Below, in pieces: positions 1-9,007 of a stretch of 64,000 nt of DNA. A program made the position numbers and the translations under genes. The notes under the pieces are model-generated. The model was not told where the DNA came from and searched no databases. It saw only the letters and a program-made list of their open reading frames with translations. Source of the stretch: Bacillus sp. ISL-45 (lineage in GTDB: Bacteria; Bacillota; Bacilli; Bacillales; Cytobacillaceae); contig NZ_JAGGQQ010000003.1 in NCBI RefSeq assembly GCF_018613195.1, forward strand, positions 1 through 64,000, in the 5' to 3' direction. Position 1 is the first letter of the stretch. Every line of letters starts with the position of its first letter.

Positions 1-632
1 ATTAATATGGACTTGACTCAAAATCGTGGCTTTGGCTACCTGTTTTGTCCGAACCTGCACCTACTTCAGACATAATTACGGCTGCGCTTCCTTGTTTTGT
101 CCGAACTTGCACCTACTTCGGACAAAATCGTGGCTTTGGCTCCCTCTTTTGTCCGAACCTGCACCTACTTCAGACAAAATCGTGGCTTTGGCTCCCTGTT
201 TTGTCCGAACCTGCACCTACTTCAGACATAATTACGGCTGCGCTTCCTTGTTTTGTCCGAACTTGCACCTACTTCAGACAAAATCGTGGCTTTGGCTACC
301 TGTTTTGTCCGAACCTGCACCTACTTCAGACAAAATCGTGGCTTTGGCTACCTGTTTTGTCCGAACCTGTAGCTACTTCAGACATAATTACGGCTTCGCT
401 TCCTTGTTTTGTCCGAACTTGCACCTACTTCGGACAAAATCGTTGCTTTGCCTCCCTGTTTTGTCCGAACCTTGACCTACTTCAGACAAAATCGTTGCTT
501 TGGCCCCCTCTTTTGTCCGAACCTGCACCTGCTTCAGACAAAACTAACAGTCCGTCTCCCTGTTTTGTCCGAACCTGCACCTACTTCAGACAAAATCGTT
601 GCTTTGTTACCCGGCTTTGTCCGAACCCCATC
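1..632. repeat. 52-bp tandem repeat array A1 (about 12 units)
   Basis: The motif TTTTGTCCGAA starts at 43, 95, 147, 199, 251, 303, 355, 407, 459, 511 and 563, with a decayed copy at 615, so the period is exactly 52 bp; a partial unit precedes 43. Each unit has a left arm, a short loop, a right arm TTCNGACAAAA and a 19-nt spacer. The arms form an 11-bp inverted repeat, perfect in the units at 95 and 407 and with one mismatch in most others. The spacer has two versions, one with GTGGCTTTGGCT and one with ATTACGGCT, and the second appears in every third unit, giving a 156-bp higher-order repeat. Open frames cross the array in all three forward frames only because 52 leaves remainder 1 on division by 3. 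Seen directly; function unknown. Confidence 0.95.
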
Positions 633-677
633 CCTCCTCTTTACTGCTAGTGTGCCTTTTAGAATATCTTGACCATT

Positions 678-1586
678 TCATTCGTAATAAGTATCCGACG
701 TGTTTCCGACTGCTTTATAGTACTTCTTTAACACTCTGGTTATCCTTCTTTTATTTATCGTCCTGTTGCACCATTCGTAGATGCTTTGTGTCGTTATTTT
801 TCTTTCAGGAAACAATAGCCTGAATTCTTCTATGTTCTGTACGATTGCTTGCTCCACTCGTTCGGAGTTCCCACACCTGCCACATACTAAACCCTGCATT
901 TCAATGGAAGTATTAAACGACCCACACTCCCTGCAATGCATGCCCTTTTCCAATTGTTCATAATCGTATTCATGTAAAGTGGTATACGGATTTTTATCAT
1001 GGTGTAATGAAAGCAATTTTTGGGCGAGTATTTTATGGTTCTCGTCCATCTTGGAAGGTGCATCGTTAAGTTCTTTTAAAAAGCGATTAATTTGGGTTGG
1101 TAAAATGATTGGCAGGTCCATCGGGGCTTGATAAAGGGTGAATTCTGGGTTGTTGAAAACGACTGAAGCCTGGACGAGGTAATTTAATTTGAGGTTTTGA
1201 AGCAGTTGGCGAAAGAGCGTCTCGCTTCGCTTTAATTGTATGACTGGATTTTTGTATTCTTTGCCACTCGCCACGGAGTAGAATTTGTCTGATTCCAGGT
1301 AAAAATCACCTTCGTGATATTTCACATCCAATAGATGGATCAATCCCCCAGAGATTATTACCTTATCAATTTGGAAATAAGAATTATTTACCTGTAGCAA
1401 TAGGTCATCTATTATATACCTTTCCTCAGAGAGGTTTTCAGTCAGCCGATCAAATTCAACCTCCCCTCTATACCCCTTTTCCAAATTCGCAAGATGAAAT
1501 TTATCCTTTGCAGACAACTCCATTCGCATGTTCAGATAGCGCATTACAACTAATTCCTTCGATTCACTTCTTTTTTTAAGTAACAT
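678..1586 (-). CDS. NERD-domain protein with C-terminal zinc ribbon
   Basis: 302-aa protein with a nuclease-related domain (NERD) at roughly residues 35-150, including the stretch IHLLDVKYHEGDFY, where the family carries its nuclease-like acidic/lysine core. A C-terminal treble of cysteines, Cys218-X2-Cys221 and Cys235-X2-Cys238, forms a likely zinc ribbon, followed by a basic helical tail. NERD proteins are widespread in Bacillus and are thought to act on DNA, but no substrate is established. The start is an ATG with AGGAAGG upstream. It stands alone, converging on repeat array A1 at its 3' side. Family assignment is from recognisable sequence pattern; the biochemical role is not known. Confidence 0.8.
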   Translation of the reverse strand: MLLKKRSESKELVVMRYLNMRMELSAKDKFHLANLEKGYRGEVEFDRLTENLSEERYIIDDLLLQVNNSYFQIDKVIISGGLIHLLDVKYHEGDFYLESDKFYSVASGKEYKNPVIQLKRSETLFRQLLQNLKLNYLVQASVVFNNPEFTLYQAPMDLPIILPTQINRFLKELNDAPSKMDENHKILAQKLLSLHHDKNPYTTLHEYDYEQLEKGMHCRECGSFNTSIEMQGLVCGRCGNSERVEQAIVQNIEEFRLLFPERKITTQSIYEWCNRTINKRRITRVLKKYYKAVGNTSDTYYE

Positions 1587-1711
1587 AGTCCACTTCCTTC
1601 CTTAAAGCTTATTCTAATCCAAACTGCCTTCGTTTTTTGTGAATATTTTGTTAACTTTTTCAGTTTCCTATCTCGCTTCAACGCAGGGACCTAATATACT
1701 TCCAGATTACA

Positions 1712-1762
1712 AGCGATATCAATAGTTAATTTTTAAGTTAAAAGGCGTTATCAATCGTTAAC
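1712..1762. repeat. short direct repeat, 32-bp offset
   Basis: GCGATATCAATAGTTAA and GCGTTATCAATCGTTAA lie 32 bp apart in the gap between the NERD gene and floT. They could be an operator pair or chance AT-rich similarity; nothing else is visible in this 270-nt gap except the floT terminator. Confidence 0.4.
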
Positions 1763-1814
1763 TCCTAAATAAAATACCGTCTCATTCGTTGTTATGCCCC
1801 CTGAATGTAAATGC

Positions 1815-1848
1815 AAAAAACCGCCTGAAATTGGTTTCCAGACGGGTT
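1815..1848 (-). terminator. floT operon terminator
   Basis: On the minus strand AACCCGTCTGG pairs with the downstream CAGGCGGTT and is followed by a T-run, immediately after the floT stop. Confidence 0.8.
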
Positions 1849-1854
1849 TCCCTT

Positions 1855-3402
1855 CTATTCTTCCTGCTTGATCACAGCTTCAATCCTGTTTTCAGTCTTA
1901 GTTTCACGAATCTCATCTGTCAATGCATCGATACTGTGTCTTACATTTGCTTTTCCTGAGAAGTTTTCGATTAAGTCTTTCACATCGATTCCTGATGAAG
2001 CTTTAAGGGTCTCTTGAAGTGTTGCCATTAAATTAGTCGCATAGCCTGTGACCTTGTTTGCTCCGCCATTAGAGTCACTGCCGCCAGTATCGACAACGGT
2101 GATCTTATCAATGTTTCCAAGTGGTGCGGCAACTTGCTTCGCGTATTCAGGAAGCATTTTCAAGATCATGTCGAGAATTGCGGCCTGGCCGAACTGTTCG
2201 AACGCTTCGGCGATTTTTTCCTTTGCTTCTGCTTCGGCAAGACCTTTCAGGCGGATGATTTCAGCTTCTGATTCACCCTTCGCCTTTTCTGCTTCCGCTT
2301 TCGCAAGACCATCCATACGGACTTTTTCTGCCTCCGCTTTAGCCATTGCTTCAATACGGTATTTATTTGCATCTGCTTCAGCGATTTGCTTCGCCTTATC
2401 TGCTGCTGCGGATTGCTCGACAGCATAACGGTCCGCATCGGCTTTCTTCTTGACCTCGGAATCATACTGGCGCTCACGGCGCAGAATTTCTTTTTCCTCG
2501 AGCTCGATTTGCTTTTGACGCTCGATGATTTTGACCTGCATTTCCTGTTCGGTAACTTCTTGCTGCGTACGCGCCATTTCCAAATCATAAGCCTGGTCAG
2601 CTCTCGCCTTGGCACTATCCTGCTCGCGGCGGTATTCAGCAACTTTCAAACCATTAATTTTTTCTGCTTCGGCGATTTCAGTCGCGCGTTCAAATTCAGC
2701 CTTTTTCGCTTCTTTATCTGCTTCCGCTTTCTTGATACGTGTTTCTTTTTCCGCGTCTGCAGTGGCGATGTCAGCGTCACGCTTTACCTGGGCAATACGA
2801 GGTTTACCAAGGGAATCAAGGTACCCATTTTTATCACGCACATCCTTAATCGTGAATGACACTATGACAAGTCCCATTTTTGCAAGATCCTGTGAAGCAA
2901 CACGCTGAACTTCCTGCGAGAACTTATCACGGTTCTTATAGATTTCTTCTACAGTCATCGATCCTAAAATCGAACGCAGATGCCCTTCTAATACTTCCTT
3001 TGCTTCATTCTCGCGGTCTTCTTTTGACTTTCCTAGGAATTGCTCAGCAGCAGTAGCAATTTCACTGATGGAACCTCCGATTTTAATAATCGCCGTTCCA
3101 TCTGCCATGACTGGAACACCCTGTTCTGTGTACACTTCAGGTGTAGTGACTTCAAGCTTGCTTGAGAGCAGGCTGAGCGGACGGGATTGCTGGAATACCG
3201 GGAAGATGAACGTGCCGCCTCCACGAATAATTTTTATCCTGTTGCTCGACTCATCCGTATGAACATTGCGGCTGCCAAGGAAGCTGCCGGTAACAATCAA
3301 AGCTTCATCTGGTCCAGCCGTTTTATACTTGGTGATGAAAACGGCTATCATAGCGATAACAAGGAATACAACAAAACCAATAACTATAAACATAAGATCC
3401 AT
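1855..3402 (-). CDS. floT: Flotillin-like protein FloT
   Basis: 515-aa flotillin, close to the roughly 509 aa of B. subtilis FloT (YuaG). It has an N-terminal hydrophobic hairpin/TM segment (residues 3-24), an SPFH/band-7 domain (about 30-200) and a long Ala/Glu/Lys-rich coiled coil (about 205-400) typical of flotillin oligomerisation. The family scaffolds functional membrane microdomains and affects membrane fluidity, signalling and secretion. It is immediately downstream of an NfeD-type gene in the order nfeD-floT, as in yuaF-floT of B. subtilis, and shares its sigma-W promoter. The start is ATG with AGGGGG upstream. Confidence 0.95.
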   Translation of the reverse strand: MDLMFIVIGFVVFLVIAMIAVFITKYKTAGPDEALIVTGSFLGSRNVHTDESSNRIKIIRGGGTFIFPVFQQSRPLSLLSSKLEVTTPEVYTEQGVPVMADGTAIIKIGGSISEIATAAEQFLGKSKEDRENEAKEVLEGHLRSILGSMTVEEIYKNRDKFSQEVQRVASQDLAKMGLVIVSFTIKDVRDKNGYLDSLGKPRIAQVKRDADIATADAEKETRIKKAEADKEAKKAEFERATEIAEAEKINGLKVAEYRREQDSAKARADQAYDLEMARTQQEVTEQEMQVKIIERQKQIELEEKEILRRERQYDSEVKKKADADRYAVEQSAAADKAKQIAEADANKYRIEAMAKAEAEKVRMDGLAKAEAEKAKGESEAEIIRLKGLAEAEAKEKIAEAFEQFGQAAILDMILKMLPEYAKQVAAPLGNIDKITVVDTGGSDSNGGANKVTGYATNLMATLQETLKASSGIDVKDLIENFSGKANVRHSIDALTDEIRETKTENRIEAVIKQEE

Positions 3403-3413
3403 ACCTTTTCCCC

Positions 3414-3950
3414 CTAAATATAAGTCTCTAATTCTTCATACAACTTGACCTGCAGGACTCCATCTTCAATATCGATAATCAATACTTTTTTTCCATAAGG
3501 TATTTCTGTTTTTGTAAAACTGACTGCCGGCTTAGAGATACGGCCGCTGATATTCTCAATCATGACTTCACCATAGCCGTCGCCCGGAATACCAGTGATG
3601 ACGGTTCCGATTCTCCCTCTTAAATCACTCTCTTTGTACACGAGGGATTCCTCGGCATTGGATAGTGGAATCAGCACAAAAACATTCAGCAAAGTTACTA
3701 GAATAAGAGCAATAATTGCAGAAGCAGCCGCAATCAGAACACTGTGCAGCTTTGTAAAAACTTCACCTAAATACCCACCTGCTGTAAAAATCGCAACAAA
3801 GGAAAAAATTAATGTTGGATTCACAATAGGAATTGCTTCTGTCAGTCCCTCAAGAGCATCACCAAAAAGCAAATAAAGAATCGTGACCGCACCTGAGATG
3901 ACCAGTCCATAAAAATAGATTGTTTCTAATGGCAGGCCAAACAGCTCCAT
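3414..3950 (-). CDS. yuaF: NfeD-family membrane protein (YuaF-like)
   Basis: 178-aa protein with several TM segments in the first 100 residues and a C-terminal OB-fold NfeD domain (about 105-175, containing GRIGTVITGIPGDGYGEV). NfeD proteins are partners of SPFH proteins. ATG 3950 is preferred over an upstream GTG at 3959 because AAGGAG lies 8 nt before the ATG and is too close to the GTG. It is the first gene of the sigma-W operon with floT, 11 nt apart. Role in microdomain assembly is inferred from YuaF. Confidence 0.9.
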   Translation of the reverse strand: MELFGLPLETIYFYGLVISGAVTILYLLFGDALEGLTEAIPIVNPTLIFSFVAIFTAGGYLGEVFTKLHSVLIAAASAIIALILVTLLNVFVLIPLSNAEESLVYKESDLRGRIGTVITGIPGDGYGEVMIENISGRISKPAVSFTKTEIPYGKKVLIIDIEDGVLQVKLYEELETYI

Positions 3951-4016
3951 TTTCCTCACTCCTTGCTAAAATCGTACAAAGCATCCTCCTTATTCCAATT
4001 ATTTCTTGATATGTAA

Positions 4017-4042
4017 TACGTTTGTCATAAGTTTTAGTTTCA
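4017..4042 (-). promoter_or_regulatory. sigma-W promoter of nfeD-floT
   Basis: Minus strand reads TGAAAC, exactly 16 nt, then CGTA, a full match to the ECF sigma-W consensus, about 70 nt before the yuaF start. The B. subtilis yuaF-floT operon is known to be sigma-W dependent. Confidence 0.88.
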
Positions 4043-4149
4043 AAAGTTTTAAAATATTTTGTAGAAAAATAGCGCAGACATTATTAAGGCCTTATACTAG
4101 CTCATCAATAATTTTTTACTTATTAAAGTTTGATTAATACAGAAGCAAA

Positions 4150-4839
4150 TTATATAACTAAGTCTGCTGATTCTTTTTCCTCATTACCTTGTGTAAAAAT
4201 GAATTCATTATAAAAGTTAGCATTGGTTGTTGATATATATGGTGATAGCCATAGGAATCCTACTCCGAGCGTGAAAATCGCTATAAATACCCAGCCAATG
4301 AAACTCAAGTTCATCAGAAAGAACTTCCATTTATAACCTTTCATCCTCTTTTTGCTCTCCGTTATTGCTTCCAGCGCTGAATATTCCGGATTGTCCTTTA
4401 ACAAGAAGAACGATTGTGAGTAGGAAATGCCTTTTATCAGTCCAGGAATAATTAATAACAACATCCATAACATTGTAAAAATGCCCACCAGGATAGCTGT
4501 TCCAATAACTTTCAGGGATAGTTCCCAGTCTTTATAAACAGCGAACACCTGTGAAATCTTTGGGTCATTCCACCTGGCAATCACAAGATAAAACCAATAA
4601 CTCGCAGCCGACAGAGGAATAAATAGTAAAGAAAAAAAGATGTTGGTCAGGGAGGCTATACCCGAAGTTTCTGTCTGGTTGGCCCAAGTCATGAATCCTC
4701 CGCTAGCGACTATTTCAGCAATCATCGGTACAAAGGTCGTTATCAAAAATACCAGGAACGTTAGGAGCACTGCTATGCCCCACTTCCCTTTTAATGCTTC
4801 CAGAGATTTCTTTTTTAATTGATTAATAGTTAAGTCCAT
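4150..4839 (-). CDS. DUF975 family membrane protein
   Basis: 229-aa polytopic protein with about five TM helices; the N-terminus (residues 1-20, INQLKKKSLEALKGKWG) and the internal stretch around residues 150-170 (ALEAITESKKRMKGYKW) match the DUF975 pattern. Start ATG has GAAGGGGG upstream. The function of the family is unknown. It stands alone between the floT operon and yisL, all on the minus strand. Confidence 0.75.
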   Translation of the reverse strand: MDLTINQLKKKSLEALKGKWGIAVLLTFLVFLITTFVPMIAEIVASGGFMTWANQTETSGIASLTNIFFSLLFIPLSAASYWFYLVIARWNDPKISQVFAVYKDWELSLKVIGTAILVGIFTMLWMLLLIIPGLIKGISYSQSFFLLKDNPEYSALEAITESKKRMKGYKWKFFLMNLSFIGWVFIAIFTLGVGFLWLSPYISTTNANFYNEFIFTQGNEEKESADLVI

Positions 4840-4952
4840 TCATTATCCCCCTTCATTCAATAAGTCTATCGGTAATAATCCCCAAATATAAAGTACTTTC
4901 CATTATATTTCCTATTTTTTCAATACATACATAGAAGATTGATGTTGGGATA

Positions 4953-4981
4953 CAAAAAAACGCTGCCAGTTTGCAGCGTTT
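4953..4981 (-). terminator. Terminator downstream of yisL
   Basis: Minus strand AAACGCTGC pairs with GCAGCGTTT across a short loop and runs into seven T residues. Confidence 0.85.
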
Positions 4982-4999
4982 CAAGTTTATCATTTGTCA

Positions 5000-5353
5000 T
5001 TATGAAAAAAAGTGGAAGCCCAGTGGTAATTTAAAACCAAGATAAAGCAATATGGCCAAGACAAGAGAAAACTGAATCCATAAATGTTTAACACTTTCAT
5101 TTCTCTTACCCTTTACAAGGATCATTTCAAGTACGGCAATCATCCACATTCCTAATGCTGTCTTCAAAATATATAAAAATGAAATCTGATATAATTCAAA
5201 AATGAGCATAAGGCCAGTTCCTAGTGTCACAATGTAGACCACACGGAGAATCATATGCAAAACATTCGTGTTCTTGTCTTTCTGTTTCAAAAATCTAATT
5301 ACTATGAATATTATAAGGGCTAACACCCATGCGGTAATATGAGTGTGGATCAT
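5000..5353 (-). CDS. yisL: YisL-like UPF0344 membrane protein (DUF1516)
   Basis: 117-aa protein with four predicted TM helices, beginning MIHTHITAW, and of the same length and pattern as B. subtilis YisL (118 aa). No function is established for the family. Its start lies just downstream of the response regulator gene on the same strand, 18 nt away, so it may be read through from the two-component operon, and it has its own terminator. Confidence 0.8.
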   Translation of the reverse strand: MIHTHITAWVLALIIFIVIRFLKQKDKNTNVLHMILRVVYIVTLGTGLMLIFELYQISFLYILKTALGMWMIAVLEMILVKGKRNESVKHLWIQFSLVLAILLYLGFKLPLGFHFFS

Positions 5354-5371
5354 TTGTTACTTCCTTTCTCT

Positions 5372-6064
5372 TTATGCTTTAAAGCGATAGCCCGCACCCC
5401 AAATGGTTTCAATATATTCAGGATTGGATGGATCAATTTCGATTTTTTCTCTTATTTTTCGAATATGAACAGTTACAGTTGAGATTTCACCCATGCTGTC
5501 ATACCCCCAAATCCGATCGAACAGGTGATCCTTGCTAAAAACCTGATTAGGGTTAGTCGCCAGGAATGTCAGTACATCAAATTCTTTTGTCGTAAAAACA
5601 GTCTTCCGATTGTTTACATACACCCTGCGGTCTGACCGGTCAATATGCAGTCCACGAATATAGATATCCGTATGTGCCGGTTCGCGATGCTTTGCCACCA
5701 GCCTTTCATATCTGGCTAAATGGGCTTTGACTCTCGCAATCAATTCATTTGGACTAAAAGGTTTGACCACATAATCATCAGCCCCCAATCCAAAGGCCCT
5801 GATTTTATCAATGTCCTCTTTTCTTGAAGTCACGAGCATGATTGGAACATCCTTCGTTTTTCTGATTGTTTTGCACACTTCAAAACCATCTATATTTGGA
5901 AGCATGACATCAAGCAGTATTAAATCATATTCATTGGCCAAGGCCATCTGCATGCCTTTATCACCGGCATTTGCTATATCAGCTGTGAAACCATTGATCT
6001 CTAAGTAATCCCGTTCAAGTTCAGCTATACTCATTTCATCTTCAACGATAAGGATTCTTTTCAT
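5372..6064 (-). CDS. OmpR-family response regulator
   Basis: 230-aa regulator: receiver domain (1-115) with acidic pocket VEDE near residue 8, phospho-acceptor Asp52 in LILLDVML, Thr/Ser switch in MLVTSR and Lys in VVKPF; C-terminal winged helix (130-228). It overlaps the end of the kinase gene by 4 nt (ATGA). It is the last gene of a five-gene operon with a secreted protein, ABC exporter and kinase, and probably binds the 11-nt-phased repeats upstream of that operon. The ligand sensed is unknown. Confidence 0.92.
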   Translation of the reverse strand: MKRILIVEDEMSIAELERDYLEINGFTADIANAGDKGMQMALANEYDLILLDVMLPNIDGFEVCKTIRKTKDVPIMLVTSRKEDIDKIRAFGLGADDYVVKPFSPNELIARVKAHLARYERLVAKHREPAHTDIYIRGLHIDRSDRRVYVNNRKTVFTTKEFDVLTFLATNPNQVFSKDHLFDRIWGYDSMGEISTVTVHIRKIREKIEIDPSNPEYIETIWGAGYRFKA

Positions 6065-7519
6065 GATCTCACATACCTTTCCAAAGAAATAATGATTTTT
6101 GTCCCGATACCTAAACTGCTTTCAGCCTTGATGGTGCCTCCATGTTCATCAATGATCATGCCAGCGATAGACAATCCAAGACCGCTGCCGCCTGTTTGTT
6201 TGTTACGAGATCCCTCTTCCCGGTAAAATTGCTGAAAGATGAATGGGAGTGACTCATTACTGATTCCTGGACCGTTATCAGCCAGTTCAAGGATGACTTC
6301 ATTTTGATCTTGATAAAGAGAAATGATGATTGCTCTCTCTTCCTTATCCATGTATTTAAGACTATTATCAATGAAATTTTGAAAACACTCTTTTCAACTT
6401 TTCACGGTCGATGCTCACCTGATATGGTTCCGCAGCGTTACATTCAAAAAATAGCTTCACATTCTTCTTTTCCAGATCAAAAGCCAGTTCCTCAAGATAA
6501 TCTATCAAATAATCCCTTAAATCGACTTCCTCAAAATCAAAAGACAGTTTTTTTAAATCAAGTTTTGAATAAAGAAATAATTCATTGATCAAAGAATCCA
6601 TATCAATTGATTTCTGGTGGATCGTTTGAAGATAGCGCTCCAGTTTTTCAGGAGAGTTTGTAACTCCATCCCGAATCCCTTCTACATACCCTTTAATGGA
6701 TGTGATCGGCGTTTTAAGGTCATGAGTGATATGCGCTATTAATTCCTTCCGATTCTTTTCATATTGGGCTTGCACCTCTGCAGATTCTTTCAGCTGCTTT
6801 CTCATCTCTTCGAAGTCTGCACTCAACTGAGCAAGTTCATCTCTGCCATTTACGATAATGGTATGGTCAAGATCTCCCTCTTTGATTTTCTTGGCTGCTT
6901 CCTTCAACTGTTCAATTGGCTGGATGATGCTCTTGGATACATAATAGGTTAGTAATCCGTTCGTTATAATAAGGATTAGTATCAGCATGACAAAAAGAAT
7001 TGGATAAAATGTACGCATCAGCCTGGTGAGTGGGCTGGCGTCCTTTATTAAAAATAACGAAGCACTCCCTTGTTCAGGAATGTAAAAATCATGCTGTCTC
7101 AGAGAATAACTATCATTCCTGATTTTTTCGATATTACGGGAGGTTGAGGATACTCCATATCCAGGAAGATCAGAAGCAGACAGGTGAGCAGTTTTATTTG
7201 ATGAATAAATGATCTTATTTCCCTGACGCAAGACAGTGAAAATACCATCTTGTTCTAATTCAGCAGATATATCTGATAAATACTCAACACTAGCCAGCCC
7301 TTTTGGATCAACAAAGGATTTTTCCTTCAATTGACCAAATAGCTTTGCATCCTCGCTGGTCGTTTCTTTATAACCATGACTTTCCGGCATCAGGTCACTG
7401 ACCTCGCGGATATCACCAAGGAATAGAAACATTAGAAGCAAGCCCGCCAGAAAAAAAAGAATCATAGGCACAAAGATCATAGCCAGATAGGATAATATCA
7501 GTCGATATTTAATAGTCAT
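6061..7519 (-). pseudogene. Sensor histidine kinase, frameshifted in the N-box
   Basis: The reading frame from 7519 encodes two TM helices flanking an extracellular sensor loop, a HAMP segment and the H-box THDLKTPITSIKGY, then ends at a stop near 6368 after REKLKRVFSKFH. A second frame (6351 to 6061) continues with the remaining ATPase motifs DNGPGIS and GGSGLGLSIA. Removing one T from the run of four (complement of AAAA at 6382-6385) joins the two as REKLKRVFQNFIDNSLKY, a standard N-box. So one extra base splits an otherwise intact kinase of about 486 aa. It may be a true mutation, phase-variable slippage, or an assembly error; the cognate regulator is intact. Confidence 0.85.
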
Positions 7520-7532
7520 GTTAACACCTTCA

Positions 7533-8270
7533 CTATAGTTCCTTTGTTTTAAACATATAATAGCCGACAGTCAAAAACAATGAACTGAAGGAGAACAAAT
7601 AGATGAAAGATTGCCCAAGCCATAAAACATTCACATTTCCAAGCCACTGCTGATACCAGTCCATATAAGCTGTTGGAAAAAGATGCAAGAAATTTGGAAA
7701 GGCAAATGGCAATACAGCCATTAAACCATACAGAAAAATACAGCTTGCCAATGAGGCAGGACCGTTCTTAAACCACTGGGAAATGAATGCAGCGAAAGAA
7801 ACGATCGCCCCCAATGGTATAATTGAAACAAGCAAAGAGATGAATAGTATACCTGCCTCGTTCCAAACAATCGTTTTTTCCAGAGCAATGGAAGTGATTA
7901 GAGAAGAGACCCAAACTACTAGCAACTGCATATAAGTCAGCACCGTTATAGCTGAAGCTTTGGAAAGGTATATCTCCATTCGGGTTATTGGCCTGACTTG
8001 AAACAATGATCCTTTTTCCCATTCTCCTGCAAATAGTTCCGAACTGGACATAAAGATAAACAGTGGAAGAACGACAAGCAGGAAACTATTTATAATAAAA
8101 AAATTGACGCTAAGAGAAGTCAAGGTGATCATATCATTTGCCTGGATTCTTATGGATGCAACTCCTATTAATATTGGCAGGATTGCCGCAAGTACAAAAT
8201 AATATTGTACACTTCTCTTTGCAATAAGTTTATCGATTTCATTACGAGTATTGCTAGCAAATTCCCGCAA
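7533..8270 (-). CDS. ABC-2 type transporter permease
   Basis: 245-aa protein with six predicted TM helices in the layout of ABC-2 exporter permeases; residues around 85-100 (ELFAGEWEKGSLFQVRPITR) match the conserved cytoplasmic segment after the second helix. Its start overlaps the ATPase gene by 17 nt, so the two are likely translationally coupled and form one exporter. Substrate unknown; the linked kinase suggests a bacitracin- or lantibiotic-type detoxification or signalling role, but this is inference. Confidence 0.85.
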   Translation of the reverse strand: MREFASNTRNEIDKLIAKRSVQYYFVLAAILPILIGVASIRIQANDMITLTSLSVNFFIINSFLLVVLPLFIFMSSSELFAGEWEKGSLFQVRPITRMEIYLSKASAITVLTYMQLLVVWVSSLITSIALEKTIVWNEAGILFISLLVSIIPLGAIVSFAAFISQWFKNGPASLASCIFLYGLMAVLPFAFPNFLHLFPTAYMDWYQQWLGNVNVLWLGQSFIYLFSFSSLFLTVGYYMFKTKEL

Positions 8271-8982
8271 TACGAACGCCTCCTATCTTTTCGACATAGA
8301 GGTCTTCAATAGATTTTCCTGCCGGTATTAAATCTTTTTCAATAATACACTGTAGCTCCCCGTCGATCAGGATGCCAAAATGGGTGCAGAATTTATCAAG
8401 CTCAGCGGTGAGATGGCTGGATATAAGGAAAGTGACTCCTGTTTCCGACAGCTCTTGCACAACATTCCTGAAAACGATCATCCCATCTATATCAAGACCA
8501 TTTGCGGGTTCATCGAGAACAATCAGCTTAGGATTTGGAAGCAGGGCGGCAGCTAACCCTAGGCGCTGAAGCATTCCCATTGAGTAAGATGATGCCTTTT
8601 CATGTTTATATTGGCTCAAGCCTACTGAATGCAATACTTCATCTATTCGGGAAAGGGGCATCTCCGGATAAAACCTGATGATCATTTTCAGGTTCTGCCA
8701 GGCGGTCATATGTGAATAAATACTCCCGGAACCTATATTTGCTCCTACATCCCTGATCGCAGACTTAAAGTCTTCTTCAAGATCCCTGCCAAAAATCATT
8801 ATTTTACCAGAATCAGGTTTTAGAAGACCAGTTATAGCCTTCAGCAAAGTAGTCTTGCCAGCACCATTGGGACCAATCAGGCCAAAGACGTTGCCTTCTT
8901 TAATCGAGAAGTTGACTTCGTTTATTCCACGCCCATTTTTAAACCTTTTGCCAATATCGGACACTTTAAGAACTGTTTCCAT
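8254..8982 (-). CDS. ABC transporter ATP-binding protein
   Basis: 242-aa ATPase with Walker A GPNGAGKTTL, signature SYSMGMLQRLG, Walker B LIVLDEP and switch His in ISSHL. ATG 8982 (METVLKVSD) is chosen because AAGGTGAG sits just upstream; a TTG at 9003 is less likely. It works with the permease encoded immediately downstream. The family group is that of antibiotic-type ABC-2 exporters regulated by adjacent two-component systems. Confidence 0.9.
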   Translation of the reverse strand: METVLKVSDIGKRFKNGRGINEVNFSIKEGNVFGLIGPNGAGKTTLLKAITGLLKPDSGKIMIFGRDLEEDFKSAIRDVGANIGSGSIYSHMTAWQNLKMIIRFYPEMPLSRIDEVLHSVGLSQYKHEKASSYSMGMLQRLGLAAALLPNPKLIVLDEPANGLDIDGMIVFRNVVQELSETGVTFLISSHLTAELDKFCTHFGILIDGELQCIIEKDLIPAGKSIEDLYVEKIGGVRIAGIC

Positions 8983-9007
8983 ACATCTCACCTTCTGCAG
9001 CAAGTTA

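Noticed and set aside
1-632. CRISPR array
   Set aside because: Spacers are not unique; only two or three types recur, unit is contiguous, and no cas genes occur nearby.
26-672. Three open frames of 87-201 aa with repeating residues in array A1
   Set aside because: They exist because 52-bp units rotate through three frames; no ribosome site, composition shows the DNA repeat, not protein.
2247-2642. 131-aa antisense frame within floT
   Set aside because: Out-of-frame shadow of the flotillin Ala/Glu/Lys coiled coil.
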